From Pantoea sp. A4 (GTDB taxonomy: Bacteria; Pseudomonadota; Gammaproteobacteria; Enterobacterales; Enterobacteriaceae): DNA of 64,000 nt. The notes under the pieces are model-generated. The model was not told the DNA's origin, ran no database searches, and saw only the letters and a program-made list of their open reading frames with translations. Position numbers and translations under genes: made by a program. Shown in pieces: positions 17,282 to 25,400 of the stretch (positions within the stretch are counted from its first letter, which is position 1; each line of letters starts with the position of its first letter). The stretch is taken from positions 1 through 64,000 of the forward strand of contig NZ_ALXE01000002.1 of the NCBI RefSeq assembly GCF_000295955.2. The letters are read 5' to 3'.

Positions 17282-18430
17282 TCATTCCCGCAGAAGTTCT
17301 ACGTATCGATAGTACTCGTAACTTCTGTGTCGGGCCCTGCCGGAAGTTTCAACCAATACGCCAGCCTCAACCAGACTTTTCACCGCTGCATTTGCTGTTG
17401 GATAAGTGACTTCCAGCAGTGTAACGGCTCGATCAACGGTCAGCTTAGGCATTGTCGGTAAAAATTCGAATAGACGGATGCTATGAACGGATGTCGATTT
17501 AAGAGATAGCATCCTTTTTCTGTCATCCGCAAAAAGAGTGGCTATTTTGATGATACCTTGTTGCGCTTCTTCGGCTGAAAATGTGACTGCTTCCAGGAAA
17601 AAGGCAACCCATTGCTCCCAATTTCCGTTGGTCCGTATATCTGTCAGACACTGATAATAATAACGCTGGTGCTGTTTCAAATACCCTGAAACGTATAACA
17701 GTGGCTCATTCAGAAGCTTCCATTCTTCTAGCAGCATAGCGATAAGCAAACGACCGATGCGTCCGTTGCCATCCAGGAAAGGGTGAATGGTTTCAAACTG
17801 AGCATGAACAAGGGCGATGCGAACAAGAGGTGGTAGAGAAGGATTGGGGGCGTGAATGAATTTCTCCAGGTCAGATAACAACTCTCCAACATTTTCCGGC
17901 GGTGGCGGAACATAGGATGCATTTCCTGGCCTTGTACCACCGATCCAGTTTTGCGTCGTTCTTACTTCACCTGGTTGTTTCGTGGTGCCCCGAACGCCGG
18001 ATAATAGTACCTGATGAGCATTTTTTAGCAGGCGAACACAAACGGGCAAACCTGAAGGAGAGCTCATCTGATCGTGAACAAACTTATACGCTTGTAGGTA
18101 GTTAGTGACCTCTTCTACATCATCAACATTCGTGACAGAAAGCCCGGCCTCTTCATCAAAAATATCTGTCAGGGTAGCCTGTGTGCCTTCTAACTGCGAA
18201 GTTAGCAGGGCTTCCTTACGAATAGCGCTGTAGACAAGCCATTCGCTCGACGATACCAGCCCTGACATGCCAGACAATCTTGCCAGTGATTTTTCCGCTT
18301 TTTCATTCAGTTCAATGAAAGATGCTGGATCGAGCTCGGGTGCAGAGGGGGGTAAAGGGAGCGGCATAAATGCGCTGACAGTTTCATCATAGCTAGTGGT
18401 TTTGAGGATTTGACCGGATACACGCTTCAT
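17282..18430 (-). CDS. fic: Fic family protein (class II AMPylator) with C-terminal winged helix
   Basis: Fic enzymes transfer AMP or related groups from nucleotides to hydroxyl side chains. The 382-residue protein has an N-terminal Fic/DOC_N region, an inhibitory helix (T77-SQL-E81-G82, the (S/T)xxxE(G/N) class II motif), the canonical active loop HPFLDGNGRIGR (216-227) and a C-terminal winged-helix region (about 325-375). All catalytic residues are intact. The start at 18430 has AAAGGA at proper spacing. The gene is visibly AT-richer than the flanking catabolic genes, which suggests separate acquisition. The winged helix and the palindrome just upstream suggest autoregulation. Target unknown. 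Confidence 0.88.
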   Translation of the reverse strand: MKRVSGQILKTTSYDETVSAFMPLPLPPSAPELDPASFIELNEKAEKSLARLSGMSGLVSSSEWLVYSAIRKEALLTSQLEGTQATLTDIFDEEAGLSVTNVDDVEEVTNYLQAYKFVHDQMSSPSGLPVCVRLLKNAHQVLLSGVRGTTKQPGEVRTTQNWIGGTRPGNASYVPPPPENVGELLSDLEKFIHAPNPSLPPLVRIALVHAQFETIHPFLDGNGRIGRLLIAMLLEEWKLLNEPLLYVSGYLKQHQRYYYQCLTDIRTNGNWEQWVAFFLEAVTFSAEEAQQGIIKIATLFADDRKRMLSLKSTSVHSIRLFEFLPTMPKLTVDRAVTLLEVTYPTANAAVKSLVEAGVLVETSGRARHRSYEYYRYVELLRE

Positions 18431-18454
18431 AAAAATCCTTTCATTATGTCCCTG

Positions 18455-18527
18455 GTTATTAAAAAAACATTTAATTACTCCGGGGGCTATTAAAGCATTT
18501 TTTAATAACGTATGTGTTATTAAAAAA
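18455..18527 (-). promoter_or_regulatory. Palindromic operator-like repeats upstream of fic
   Basis: The 12-mer GTTATTAAAAAA occurs at 18455-18466 and 18516-18527, and in reverse at 18498-18509. The last two form a perfect palindrome with a GTATGT centre (18498-18527). Located 25-97 bases before the start codon, these repeats probably bind the winged helix of the Fic protein or another repressor. Their AT-rich arms may also contain the -10 element. Confidence 0.65.
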
Positions 18528-18630
18528 ATTTTGCTTTCATAACGGCATGACATTCCGCAAATCGTTGAGCATGTGTGGGGGGGTAGATATTTGATTTCAT
18601 AGGGATTAAGAAAGGAATACCGCAGAAAAT

Positions 18631-18655
18631 CAGAGCCAGGCGTTGCCTGGCTCTG
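18631..18655 (-). terminator. Terminator of gbcA
   Basis: CAGAGCCAGGC (18631-18641) pairs with GCCTGGCTCTG (18645-18655) around a 3-base loop: a perfect 11-bp stem, 5 bases after the gbcA stop in the minus direction. A short T run (complement of AAAAT, 18626-18630) follows on that strand. Confidence 0.8.
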
Positions 18656-18660
18656 TGCTG

Positions 18661-19926
18661 TCAGGGGTGCAGATTTTTCAGGACGATGTCACTGTACCAG
18701 TCAATAAAGTTGATCACGCCGAACTCATGGGACTCGGAATAGGGGCCAGGACGATACCCCATGGAGTTGATGCCACGTTGGTTTTCCTCACCCAGTACGC
18801 GGTCCTGATCGTTAGTGGCATCCCACACTTCGCGCAGGCGCTGAGGATCGTAATCCACCCCTTCGACGGCATCTTTATGCACAAACCACTTGGTGGTTAC
18901 CATGGTTTCCTGGGCGGAGATCGGCAACACGCGGAACACAATAAAGTGATCGCTCTGCATGTGGTTCCAGGAGTTTGGCAGATGCAGGATGCGCATCGAG
19001 CCCTGGAAATAGCTGGTAAAGCGGCCCAGTAATTTGCCCGATCCGGTGCCGCCGTCAATGGTCATGACTTTGGCTCCCTCTTTTAACGGCATACGCACAA
19101 TGCGGTTACGCAGGCCAAAACTGCGGTGACGATGTGGAATGCCCTGTTCATCCCACTGCGCGGCGTGTTTGTTGTAGTAGTCGAGGAAAGACTGCGGTGC
19201 GCGTGGGTCATTGATATCGTCCCACTCCAGCAGGGAATTGAGCAGCTCAGGATGGCTGCCCGCGCAGTGATAGCACTCGCGGTTGTTCTCAATCACCAGC
19301 TTCCAGTTGGCGCGTTCGTACATATTCGACTCAACCGCCAGCTTGGTATTTTCGACGTCATACGGCTCCATGTACTCTTCCAGCGTCAGCAGGAAGTCAT
19401 CGAAATCAGAAACCGGTGCGGACTCCGCCAGGCAGACAAAGATAAAGCCGCCGGCTGTTTTACAGTGCGCACGCTTCAGGCCGTGCTGTTTCATATCGAA
19501 ACCTGGATTGGTCTCCGATCCGGCAAACAGCAGATTGCCTTTCAGGTCATAGGTCCACTGGTGGTAAGGGCAGACCAGGTTAGCGACCTTACCGCGCTCT
19601 TTAGAACACAGGCGCGAACCGCGATGGCGACAGGTGTTGTGGAAGGCAGAGATCTTCCCTTCGCCATCTCTGAGGATCAGTACCGGGTTTTGGCCAATTT
19701 CAACCGTGAAGTAGTCACCTTTTTTCGGTATTTCACTGCTCATCCCGACGAAAAGCCACTCCTTCTGGAAGATCTCCTCCATATCTACACGAAACAGCGC
19801 AGGGTCGTTATACAACCCCTGTGCCAGAGAGTAGTTAGGCTGGCGCTGCTCGAGCAGCTCAGTGGTTTTCTCTCTCGCCTCGTCAATGCTGGTACAGCTG
19901 ATATTCAGAAAATCGATATTGCTCAT
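18661..19926 (-). CDS. gbcA: Glycine betaine monooxygenase, Rieske oxygenase subunit
   Basis: GbcA oxidises glycine betaine to dimethylglycine and formaldehyde using O2 and electrons from GbcB. The 421-residue protein has the Rieske 2Fe-2S ligands Cys99-x-His101 and Cys119-x2-His122 (CPYHQW), and the mononuclear iron site ENNRECYHCAGSHPEL with His220 and His225. The choline-monooxygenase-type Glu217 occupies the bridging position. The start at 19926 (MSNIDFLN) aligns with family N-termini. A longer frame to 19977 is possible but less likely. It is transcribed divergently from gbcB across 362 bases. Confidence 0.88.
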   Translation of the reverse strand: MSNIDFLNISCTSIDEAREKTTELLEQRQPNYSLAQGLYNDPALFRVDMEEIFQKEWLFVGMSSEIPKKGDYFTVEIGQNPVLILRDGEGKISAFHNTCRHRGSRLCSKERGKVANLVCPYHQWTYDLKGNLLFAGSETNPGFDMKQHGLKRAHCKTAGGFIFVCLAESAPVSDFDDFLLTLEEYMEPYDVENTKLAVESNMYERANWKLVIENNRECYHCAGSHPELLNSLLEWDDINDPRAPQSFLDYYNKHAAQWDEQGIPHRHRSFGLRNRIVRMPLKEGAKVMTIDGGTGSGKLLGRFTSYFQGSMRILHLPNSWNHMQSDHFIVFRVLPISAQETMVTTKWFVHKDAVEGVDYDPQRLREVWDATNDQDRVLGEENQRGINSMGYRPGPYSESHEFGVINFIDWYSDIVLKNLHP

Positions 19927-20288
19927 AATGGCTTTCTTCTCGCGCGGGTGAACGAAAATTGTGTTTGTGTGCAACACATTCGGATGTCAACCAGGCCCCA
20001 GCTGTGCGGGAAACCAATGCCGCAGTTTAGGTGTGGGTAACTGTTAAGCTGAATGCTGCACTGATTCAAATCTTGCGAATGTTCTACCTGCGACATCGAT
20101 CCCCTCAGTTAAAGACGCTGCCAGCAAAGCACGAACCTGTAAGCGCTGTTTTAGGCATTTCCATGTCGTGAATAAACAAATGCCCAACCGGGGATAACAC
20201 CAGAATTCCAGCTATTGGCCACATTGTCTGGCCGCACTGGAGAGCCTCCTTTGGCTTTTCATTTCCTCTACCCGAGACAGGAAATGCC
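19927..20288. promoter_or_regulatory. Divergent gbcA/gbcB control region
   Basis: This 362-base gap must contain promoters for both genes and probably sites for the GbdR-like activator. TGGCC occurs twice (20216-20220 and 20229-20233), 13 bases apart start to start, about 55 bases before gbcB. That is the kind of phased direct repeat AraC-family proteins use. I see no strong sigma-70 promoter, consistent with activator dependence. No gene is apparent here. Confidence 0.45.
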
Positions 20289-21419
20289 ATGATGAGCACG
20301 CAAGACATTACAATACTGAACCCGAGCTCTTTTGAACCCGTCACCACGCGAACCTGGAGCAACGGGCGTCATGCAGTGCGGTGCGTCAAGGTGATACAGG
20401 AAACCTGGGACGTGAAGACCTTTAACTTCATGGCTGAGCAGCCAGCGATCTTCTTCTTTAAACCGGGCCAGTTTGTCACCTTAGAGCTGCCGATCGAGCA
20501 GGAGACCATTTTCCGCTCTTACACCATCTCCAGCTCGCCTTCGGTGCCTTACAGTTTTTCTATTACCGTGAAACGTGTGCCGGGTGGTCTGGTCTCAAAC
20601 TGGCTGCACGATAATATTCAGGAAGGGATGGAGCTGGCGGTACACGGCCCGGTGGGCCAGTTTAACTGCATCGATTTTCCCAGCCGCAAGGTGCTGTTCC
20701 TGTCGGGGGGCGTGGGCATTACGCCGATGATGTCGATGGCGCGCTGGTATTTTGATACCAGCGCCGATGTGGATATGGAGTTTGTCCACAGTGCCCGTAC
20801 CCCGGAAGACATTGTGTTCAAGCGCGATCTGGAAAACATGGCTGCGCGTATTCCCAGTTTCAAACTCAGTCTGGTTTGCGAGCGCTACACTTCGGGCCAA
20901 CACTGGAGCGGCTATCGCGGCTTTTTCAGCTACGCCATGCTGGAGATGATTGCGCCTGACTACCGTGAGCGAGAAATTTTTTGCTGTGGCCCGACCCCTT
21001 ACATGAATGCAGTGAAGAAAATGCTGCAAGAAGCGGGCTTTCCGATGCATCGCTACCATGAAGAGTCGTTTGGCGCGACCCCGGCACCCGCCAAAGAGCA
21101 GGCTAAGCAGGAAGCCGAGGAGGCGGAAACTCTGGCGGATGCGTTAGAAACCGCCGATCTGAATCTGGTCTCTTTCGCCAGCCACGGCAAAAGTGTGCAG
21201 ATTGCACCGGGTGAAACCATTCACGCCGCTGCGGCAAAATCAGGTATTACCATCCCGAAAGCCTGTGGCATGGGCATTTGTGGCACGTGCAAGGTGAAGT
21301 GCATGGAAGGAGAGGTGGAGATGAACCACAACGGCGGTATCACCGATGAGGATGTTGAAGAGGGGTATATCCTTTCGTGCTGTAGCGTACCGCAGGGTAA
21401 CGTGGTGATTGAAATCTAG
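20289..21419 (+). CDS. gbcB: Glycine betaine monooxygenase, reductase subunit
   Basis: GbcB delivers NAD(P)H electrons to GbcA. The 376-residue flavodoxin reductase-like protein has an FAD domain with RSYTISSSP, a nucleotide domain (LSGGVGITPMMSMA, and the CCGPTPYMNAV end motif), a Glu/Ala-rich linker near residues 260-285, and a C-terminal plant-type 2Fe-2S ferredoxin domain (CGMGICGTC plus a distal Cys). The domain order is FNR first, ferredoxin last. ATGs at 20289 and 20292 share the same upstream AGGAAA. Confidence 0.88.
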   Translation: MMSTQDITILNPSSFEPVTTRTWSNGRHAVRCVKVIQETWDVKTFNFMAEQPAIFFFKPGQFVTLELPIEQETIFRSYTISSSPSVPYSFSITVKRVPGGLVSNWLHDNIQEGMELAVHGPVGQFNCIDFPSRKVLFLSGGVGITPMMSMARWYFDTSADVDMEFVHSARTPEDIVFKRDLENMAARIPSFKLSLVCERYTSGQHWSGYRGFFSYAMLEMIAPDYREREIFCCGPTPYMNAVKKMLQEAGFPMHRYHEESFGATPAPAKEQAKQEAEEAETLADALETADLNLVSFASHGKSVQIAPGETIHAAAAKSGITIPKACGMGICGTCKVKCMEGEVEMNHNGGITDEDVEEGYILSCCSVPQGNVVIEI

Positions 21420-21439
21420 TCGTTGGGTGATTTCAGGGC

Positions 21440-21636
21440 AAAAAAAAGCACCGCAATCGCGGTGCTATGTAAATCACTTTGGACAGACAGGGTAAATCTA
21501 CAGGAATTAAAAGCTTGATCCGTAAGCTGTCGGATCAAAATGCAAACACAACATCACGACCACAAGCCAAAAATCCCCAGAAAGTCTGCGAGATAACTCG
21601 CAATTCCTAAAAATTTTTCGTTCCGGCTCAGGAAGT
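21440..21636 (-). ncRNA. gcvB: GcvB small regulatory RNA
   Basis: GcvB is an Hfq-dependent sRNA that represses many amino-acid and peptide transport mRNAs. On the minus strand the 5' end ACTTCCTGAGCCGGAACGAA is nearly identical to E. coli GcvB. A GU-rich R1 seed (complement of about 21542-21566) follows, then the conserved TTTACCCTGTCTGTCC stretch and a terminator stem AGCACCGC/GCGGTGCT (21447-21466) with a T run. The RNA is about 197 nt (E. coli about 206). It is divergent from gcvA, as in E. coli. R1 appears shorter by about 9 nt. Confidence 0.93.
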
Positions 21637-21642
21637 GCGGCA

Positions 21643-21671
21643 ACTATAGGTATTTGCTGGAGCTTCCTCAA
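21643..21671 (-). promoter_or_regulatory. gcvB promoter
   Basis: On the minus strand: -35 TTGAGG (21666-21671), 17-bp spacer and -10 TATAGT (21643-21648), with the RNA 5' end 7 bases further on. GcvA binding sites for activation should lie between here and the gcvA start. Confidence 0.75.
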
Positions 21672-21765
21672 CGGACAATTTATAATGTCTCGGATTAAAA
21701 AAACTAATACGGATGCCTCTGTTATAAGCAAACGTATTGTGGTCTTTTCCCGGATGCGGTAACCC

Positions 21766-22683
21766 ATGTCGAAACGCCTTCCCCCGCTCAATGCTCTGCG
21801 GGTTTTTGATGCAGCTGCGCGTCATTTGAGCTTTACTAAAGCCGCTGAAGAGCTGTTTGTTACCCAGGCTGCTGTCAGCCATCAGATAAAATCTCTGGAA
21901 GATTTTCTCGGTCTTAAGCTGTTTCGGCGGAGGAATCGTTCGCTATTACTCACCGAAGAAGGTCAAAGCTACTATTTGGATATCAAGGAGATTTTCTCTG
22001 CCTTGAATGATGCAACGCGCAAATTGCAGGCGCGGAGTGCCAAGGGTGCCTTGACGGTGAGCTTGCTGCCAAGCTTCGCGATTCAGTGGCTGGTGCCGCG
22101 CCTTTCTAGCTTTAATCTGGCTTATCCGGGGATTGATGTGCGTATCCAGGCGGTTGACCGTGATGAAGAGAAATTGGCGGATGACGTCGATGTGGCCATT
22201 TTTTATGGGCGCGGCAACTGGCCGGGGCTGCGGGTGGAGAAACTGTACGCAGAATATTTGCTGCCGGTATGCTCACCAACACTGCTGACCGGCGAAAATG
22301 CGCTGAAAACGCCAGCCGATCTGGGCAACTTTACCCTGTTGCATGATGCCTCCCGACGGGACTGGCAAACGTATATCCGCCAGCTCGGCCTGCAACATAT
22401 TAATGTGCAGCAGGGGCCGATCTTCAGCCACAGTGCGATGGTGTTACAGGCGGCTATCCACGGGCAGGGCATCGCTTTAGCCAACAATGTGATGGCGCAA
22501 ACGGAGATTCAGGCCGGCCGCCTGGTTTGTCCTTTCAATGATGTCTTAGTCAGTAAAAACGCTTTTTATCTGGTTTGTCATGACAGCCAGGCAGAACTGG
22601 GTAAAATAGCCGCCTTCCGACAGTGGATTCTGGCAAAAGCGGCGAATGAACAAGAGACGCTGCATTTCCGTTACGATCATTAG
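21766..22683 (+). CDS. gcvA: Glycine cleavage system transcriptional regulator GcvA
   Basis: GcvA is a LysR-type regulator that activates gcvTHP when glycine is high, represses it when purines are high, and activates gcvB. The 305-residue product equals E. coli GcvA in length and is nearly identical in the N-terminal winged helix (FDAAARHLSFTKAAEELFVT, residues about 14-33). The ligand domain follows. Its position opposite gcvB is conserved. The betaine island ends just beyond gcvB, and betaine breakdown can yield glycine through sarcosine. Confidence 0.95.
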   Translation: MSKRLPPLNALRVFDAAARHLSFTKAAEELFVTQAAVSHQIKSLEDFLGLKLFRRRNRSLLLTEEGQSYYLDIKEIFSALNDATRKLQARSAKGALTVSLLPSFAIQWLVPRLSSFNLAYPGIDVRIQAVDRDEEKLADDVDVAIFYGRGNWPGLRVEKLYAEYLLPVCSPTLLTGENALKTPADLGNFTLLHDASRRDWQTYIRQLGLQHINVQQGPIFSHSAMVLQAAIHGQGIALANNVMAQTEIQAGRLVCPFNDVLVSKNAFYLVCHDSQAELGKIAAFRQWILAKAANEQETLHFRYDH

Positions 22684-22735
22684 TCTGGTGCGTTCTGTAC
22701 AGTGACGTGCAGTGAAATACCTTGAGGAAAGTCTG

Positions 22736-23131
22736 ATGTCCAGTCGTGCAATGTTTATCTTTGCAGCCATCAGCGGCTTCGTGCTGGTGGCCTTTGGCGC
22801 TTTTGGCGCTCATGTGCTGAGTAAATCACTCGGTGCAACCGAAATGGCGTGGATCCATACCGGTCTGGAGTATCAGGCCTGGCATACCCTGGCCATTATC
22901 GGGCTTGGCTCGGCGATGTTACGCCGGGCGAATATCTGGTTTTACTGGAGCAGCGCCCTGCTGGCATTAGGCACGGTACTGTTCAGCGGCAGCTTATACT
23001 GCCTTGCGCTATCACATCTGAAGGTGTGGGTGTTTATTACGCCAGTAGGAGGAATGTTCTTCCTGATTGGTTGGTTAGTGATGTTAGTTGGCGCTTTGCG
23101 TCTGAAACAAAGGGCCGATCGCCATGAATAA
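22736..23131 (+). CDS. ygdD: YgdD, DUF423 inner-membrane protein
   Basis: A 131-residue membrane protein with about four hydrophobic helices and the DUF423 signature [10 protein letters not shown] followed by [10 protein letters not shown]. coli YgdD has the same length. Its function is not established. The start at 22736 (MSSRAMFIF) follows GAGGAAAG; an in-frame ATG 8 codons upstream lacks a ribosome site. The 3' end overlaps rlmM by 8 bases, so the two are translated together. Confidence 0.9.
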   Translation: MSSRAMFIFAAISGFVLVAFGAFGAHVLSKSLGATEMAWIHTGLEYQAWHTLAIIGLGSAMLRRANIWFYWSSALLALGTVLFSGSLYCLALSHLKVWVFITPVGGMFFLIGWLVMLVGALRLKQRADRHE

Positions 23132-24224
23132 AGTATTACTGTATTGCCGTCCTGGATTTGAGAAAGAGTGTGCGGCAGAAATTACGGCAAAGGCCACGGA
23201 GCGTGAAGTCTTTGGCTTTGCCCGCGTCAAAGAGAACTCCGGCTACGTGCTGTTTGAGTGCTATCAACAAGAAGACGCAGAAAAACTGATTAAAACCCTG
23301 CCGTTCGCCGAGTTGATCTTTGCGCGCCAAATGGTGGTGGTGGGTGAATTACTGCGTGATTTACCGCCAGAAGATCGCATTACGCCAATTGTCGGCATGC
23401 TGACCGGCGTCGTAGAGAAGGCGGGTGAGCTGCGCGTTGAAGTACCGGATACCAATGAAGCCAAAGAACTCACCAAGTTCTGCCGCAAGTTGACCGTACC
23501 GCTGCGTGCCAGCCTGCGTGAGAGCAAAATTCTCCTGAACTATGAATCGCCGAAGCGCCCCGTAGTGCATGTGTTCTTTATTGCACCCGGCACCTGCTAC
23601 GTTGGCTACTCACTGACCGGCAACAATTCGCCGTTCTATATGGGAATTCCACGTCTTAAGTTCCCGTCGGATGCGCCAAGCCGCTCTACGCTGAAACTGG
23701 AAGAGGCGTTCCACGTCTTTATTCCCGCAGATGAGTGGGATGAACGCCTGGCGAGCGGTATGTACGCGGTGGATCTCGGCGCATGTCCGGGCGGTTGGAC
23801 CTACCAGCTGGTAAAACGCAGCATGTGGGTCTACTCCGTCGATAACGGTCCAATGGCACCCAGCCTGATGGATACCGGGCAAGTGACCCACTGTCGTGAA
23901 GATGGCTTCAAGTACCGTCCTGCCCGCAACAACATCAGTTGGCTGGTGTGTGACATGGTGGAAAAACCGGTGCGAGTGGCGAGCCTGATGACCGAGTGGC
24001 TGGTGAACGGCTGGTGCCGTGAGGCCATCTTCAACCTCAAGCTGCCAATGAAAAAACGCTATGAGGAAGTGACGCAAAACCTGGCGATGATCGATGCCGC
24101 GCTGAAAGAGCAGGGCGTTAATGCGCAGATCCAGGCGCGCCAGCTGTATCACGACCGCGAAGAAGTGACCGTGCATGTGCGCAGGTTGTGGGCAGCTGTG
24201 GGCGGCCGTCGCGACGAACGCTAA
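23124..24224 (+). CDS. rlmM: 23S rRNA 2'-O-ribose C2498 methyltransferase RlmM
   Basis: RlmM methylates the ribose of C2498 of 23S rRNA using SAM. The 366-residue length equals E. coli RlmM. An N-terminal THUMP-like region (1-170) precedes the Rossmann methyltransferase domain with [19 protein letters not shown] as the SAM-binding segment (about residues 214-232). It overlaps ygdD at its start. ERIC-type repeats begin at its stop codon. Confidence 0.95.
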   Translation: MNKVLLYCRPGFEKECAAEITAKATEREVFGFARVKENSGYVLFECYQQEDAEKLIKTLPFAELIFARQMVVVGELLRDLPPEDRITPIVGMLTGVVEKAGELRVEVPDTNEAKELTKFCRKLTVPLRASLRESKILLNYESPKRPVVHVFFIAPGTCYVGYSLTGNNSPFYMGIPRLKFPSDAPSRSTLKLEEAFHVFIPADEWDERLASGMYAVDLGACPGGWTYQLVKRSMWVYSVDNGPMAPSLMDTGQVTHCREDGFKYRPARNNISWLVCDMVEKPVRVASLMTEWLVNGWCREAIFNLKLPMKKRYEEVTQNLAMIDAALKEQGVNAQIQARQLYHDREEVTVHVRRLWAAVGGRRDER

Positions 24225-24381
24225 TCCTGCTTCATACTTTGCACTACAGCTGCGTTGGCAGCGCTTGCTCACCCCGGTCACATACTGAAGTATGCTCCCG
24301 GGGATTCCCAAGCTTGCCAGCCTTGCTGTAGCACAAATTATTTTGCAGGAACGTACGGTGCTCTTAAACGAAAGCCACTGA
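24224..24381. repeat. ERIC-type repeat, copy 1
   Basis: The centre (GCTCACCCCGGTCACATACT, then GTATGCTCCCGGGGATTC) matches the ERIC/IRU core, whose consensus contains CTCACCCCAGTCACTTACTT and AGCTCCTGGGGATTCAC. The whole unit, including its flank to CACTGA, is repeated from 24440. Compared with that copy it has about 9 extra bases near 24310. Confidence 0.85.
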
Positions 24382-24396
24382 GAAATCAGAGCGATG

Positions 24397-24439
24397 CTTA
24401 GCACCGCAGGTGCGTTGGCGAAGCTTACTCGCCCCGGTC
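24397..24439. repeat. Partial ERIC-type fragment between two full copies
   Basis: The stretch from GCACCGCAGGTGCGTTGGCG to GCCCCGGTC matches the first half of the flanking ERIC copies (GCACTACAGCTGCGTTGGCA to ACCCCGGTC) with several changes. It lacks the second half, which suggests successive duplication and decay. Confidence 0.65.
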
Positions 24440-24588
24440 ATCCTGCTTCATACTTTGCACTACAGCTGCGTTGGCAGCGCTTGATCACCCCGGTTACATA
24501 CTGGAGTATGCTCCCGGGGATTCCCTACCTTGCTGTAGCACAAATTATTTTGCAGGAACGTACGGTGCTCTTAAACAAAAGTCACTGA
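24440..24588. repeat. ERIC-type repeat, copy 2
   Basis: A near-identical second copy of the 24224-24381 unit. It begins ATCCTGCTTCATACTTTGCA and ends at CACTGA, 22 bases before the end of xni. High identity of both ERIC core and flank shows a recent tandem duplication of the segment rather than two independent insertions. Confidence 0.85.
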
Positions 24589-24609
24589 ATAATCATTGAT
24601 ATCAATCTG

Positions 24610-25365
24610 TTATGCCTGATAGCGCAGCGTATTCAAATTCCCCTGTAGGACCAAATCGCGTTTCAGCGTGGATACCTGGCGGCAGATTTCTGCCATCTCC
24701 TGCTGGTCGCGCAGCTTTTTTTGCCACTTTTCCGGAACCTGGTCCAGATGCTGATAGATCGCCTCCAGCGTGCCGAACTGCATCAGTAATTCGCGTGCGC
24801 TTTTGGGGCCAATGCCCGCAACCCCTGGAATTTTACTGCTGCTGATGCCGCACAGCCCCCAGTAATCGGGCAGTTGGGCAGGCGCTACGCCAAAATCTTG
24901 CTCAATAAAAGGCACATCCAGCCAGCGCTTCTGAAAATAGTCACGAATGCGGATAGCCGGGGCTAACAGCTGGCAATAGCCCTTATCGGTGGAGACAATT
25001 GTCGCCTGGTGTCCTGCATCGGCCATTTTCACTGCCAGCGTGGCGGCCAGATCGTCGGCTTCATCCCGATCGGCTACCCAGCAGCGCACGCCAGCGGCTT
25101 CAAACGCGGCCTGTAGTGCCGGCATTTCGGCCTGGAGATCGTCAGGCATGGGCGGTCGGCCCGCTTTATAGTCCGGCAGTAGCTGATGTCGCCAGCCGGG
25201 TTGACGGCTGTGGCTATCGAATACGGCGACCACATGTGTGGGTTGTGTATGGCCCAATAGCTGGTGCAGTGCTGTGATGCAGGCATCGCGACAAGGCGAG
25301 CCCTGGACAGCATGGAGCCGGCGGATGAGGTTGAGCGCATCCACAATAAGAAGGTGAAAAGCCAT
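24610..25365 (-). CDS. xni: Flap endonuclease Xni (ExoIX)
   Basis: A 251-residue protein of the 5'-3' exonuclease family, the same length as E. coli Xni. It corresponds to the nuclease domain of DNA polymerase I and cuts flap structures. The acidic metal-binding clusters are visible (DEADDLAA and [10 protein letters not shown]), as is the helix-hairpin-helix [15 protein letters not shown] (about residues 184-198). It is transcribed in the same direction as ppnN, 35 bases downstream of it. Confidence 0.93.
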   Translation of the reverse strand: MAFHLLIVDALNLIRRLHAVQGSPCRDACITALHQLLGHTQPTHVVAVFDSHSRQPGWRHQLLPDYKAGRPPMPDDLQAEMPALQAAFEAAGVRCWVADRDEADDLAATLAVKMADAGHQATIVSTDKGYCQLLAPAIRIRDYFQKRWLDVPFIEQDFGVAPAQLPDYWGLCGISSSKIPGVAGIGPKSARELLMQFGTLEAIYQHLDQVPEKWQKKLRDQQEMAEICRQVSTLKRDLVLQGNLNTLRYQA

Positions 25366-25400
25366 AATGATTTCAGGCAGCCCGCAGGCTGCCTCCTGGG

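Noticed and set aside
19126..20040. 304-codon frame opposite gbcA
   Set aside because: It overlaps a clear Rieske oxygenase gene and encodes no recognisable protein.
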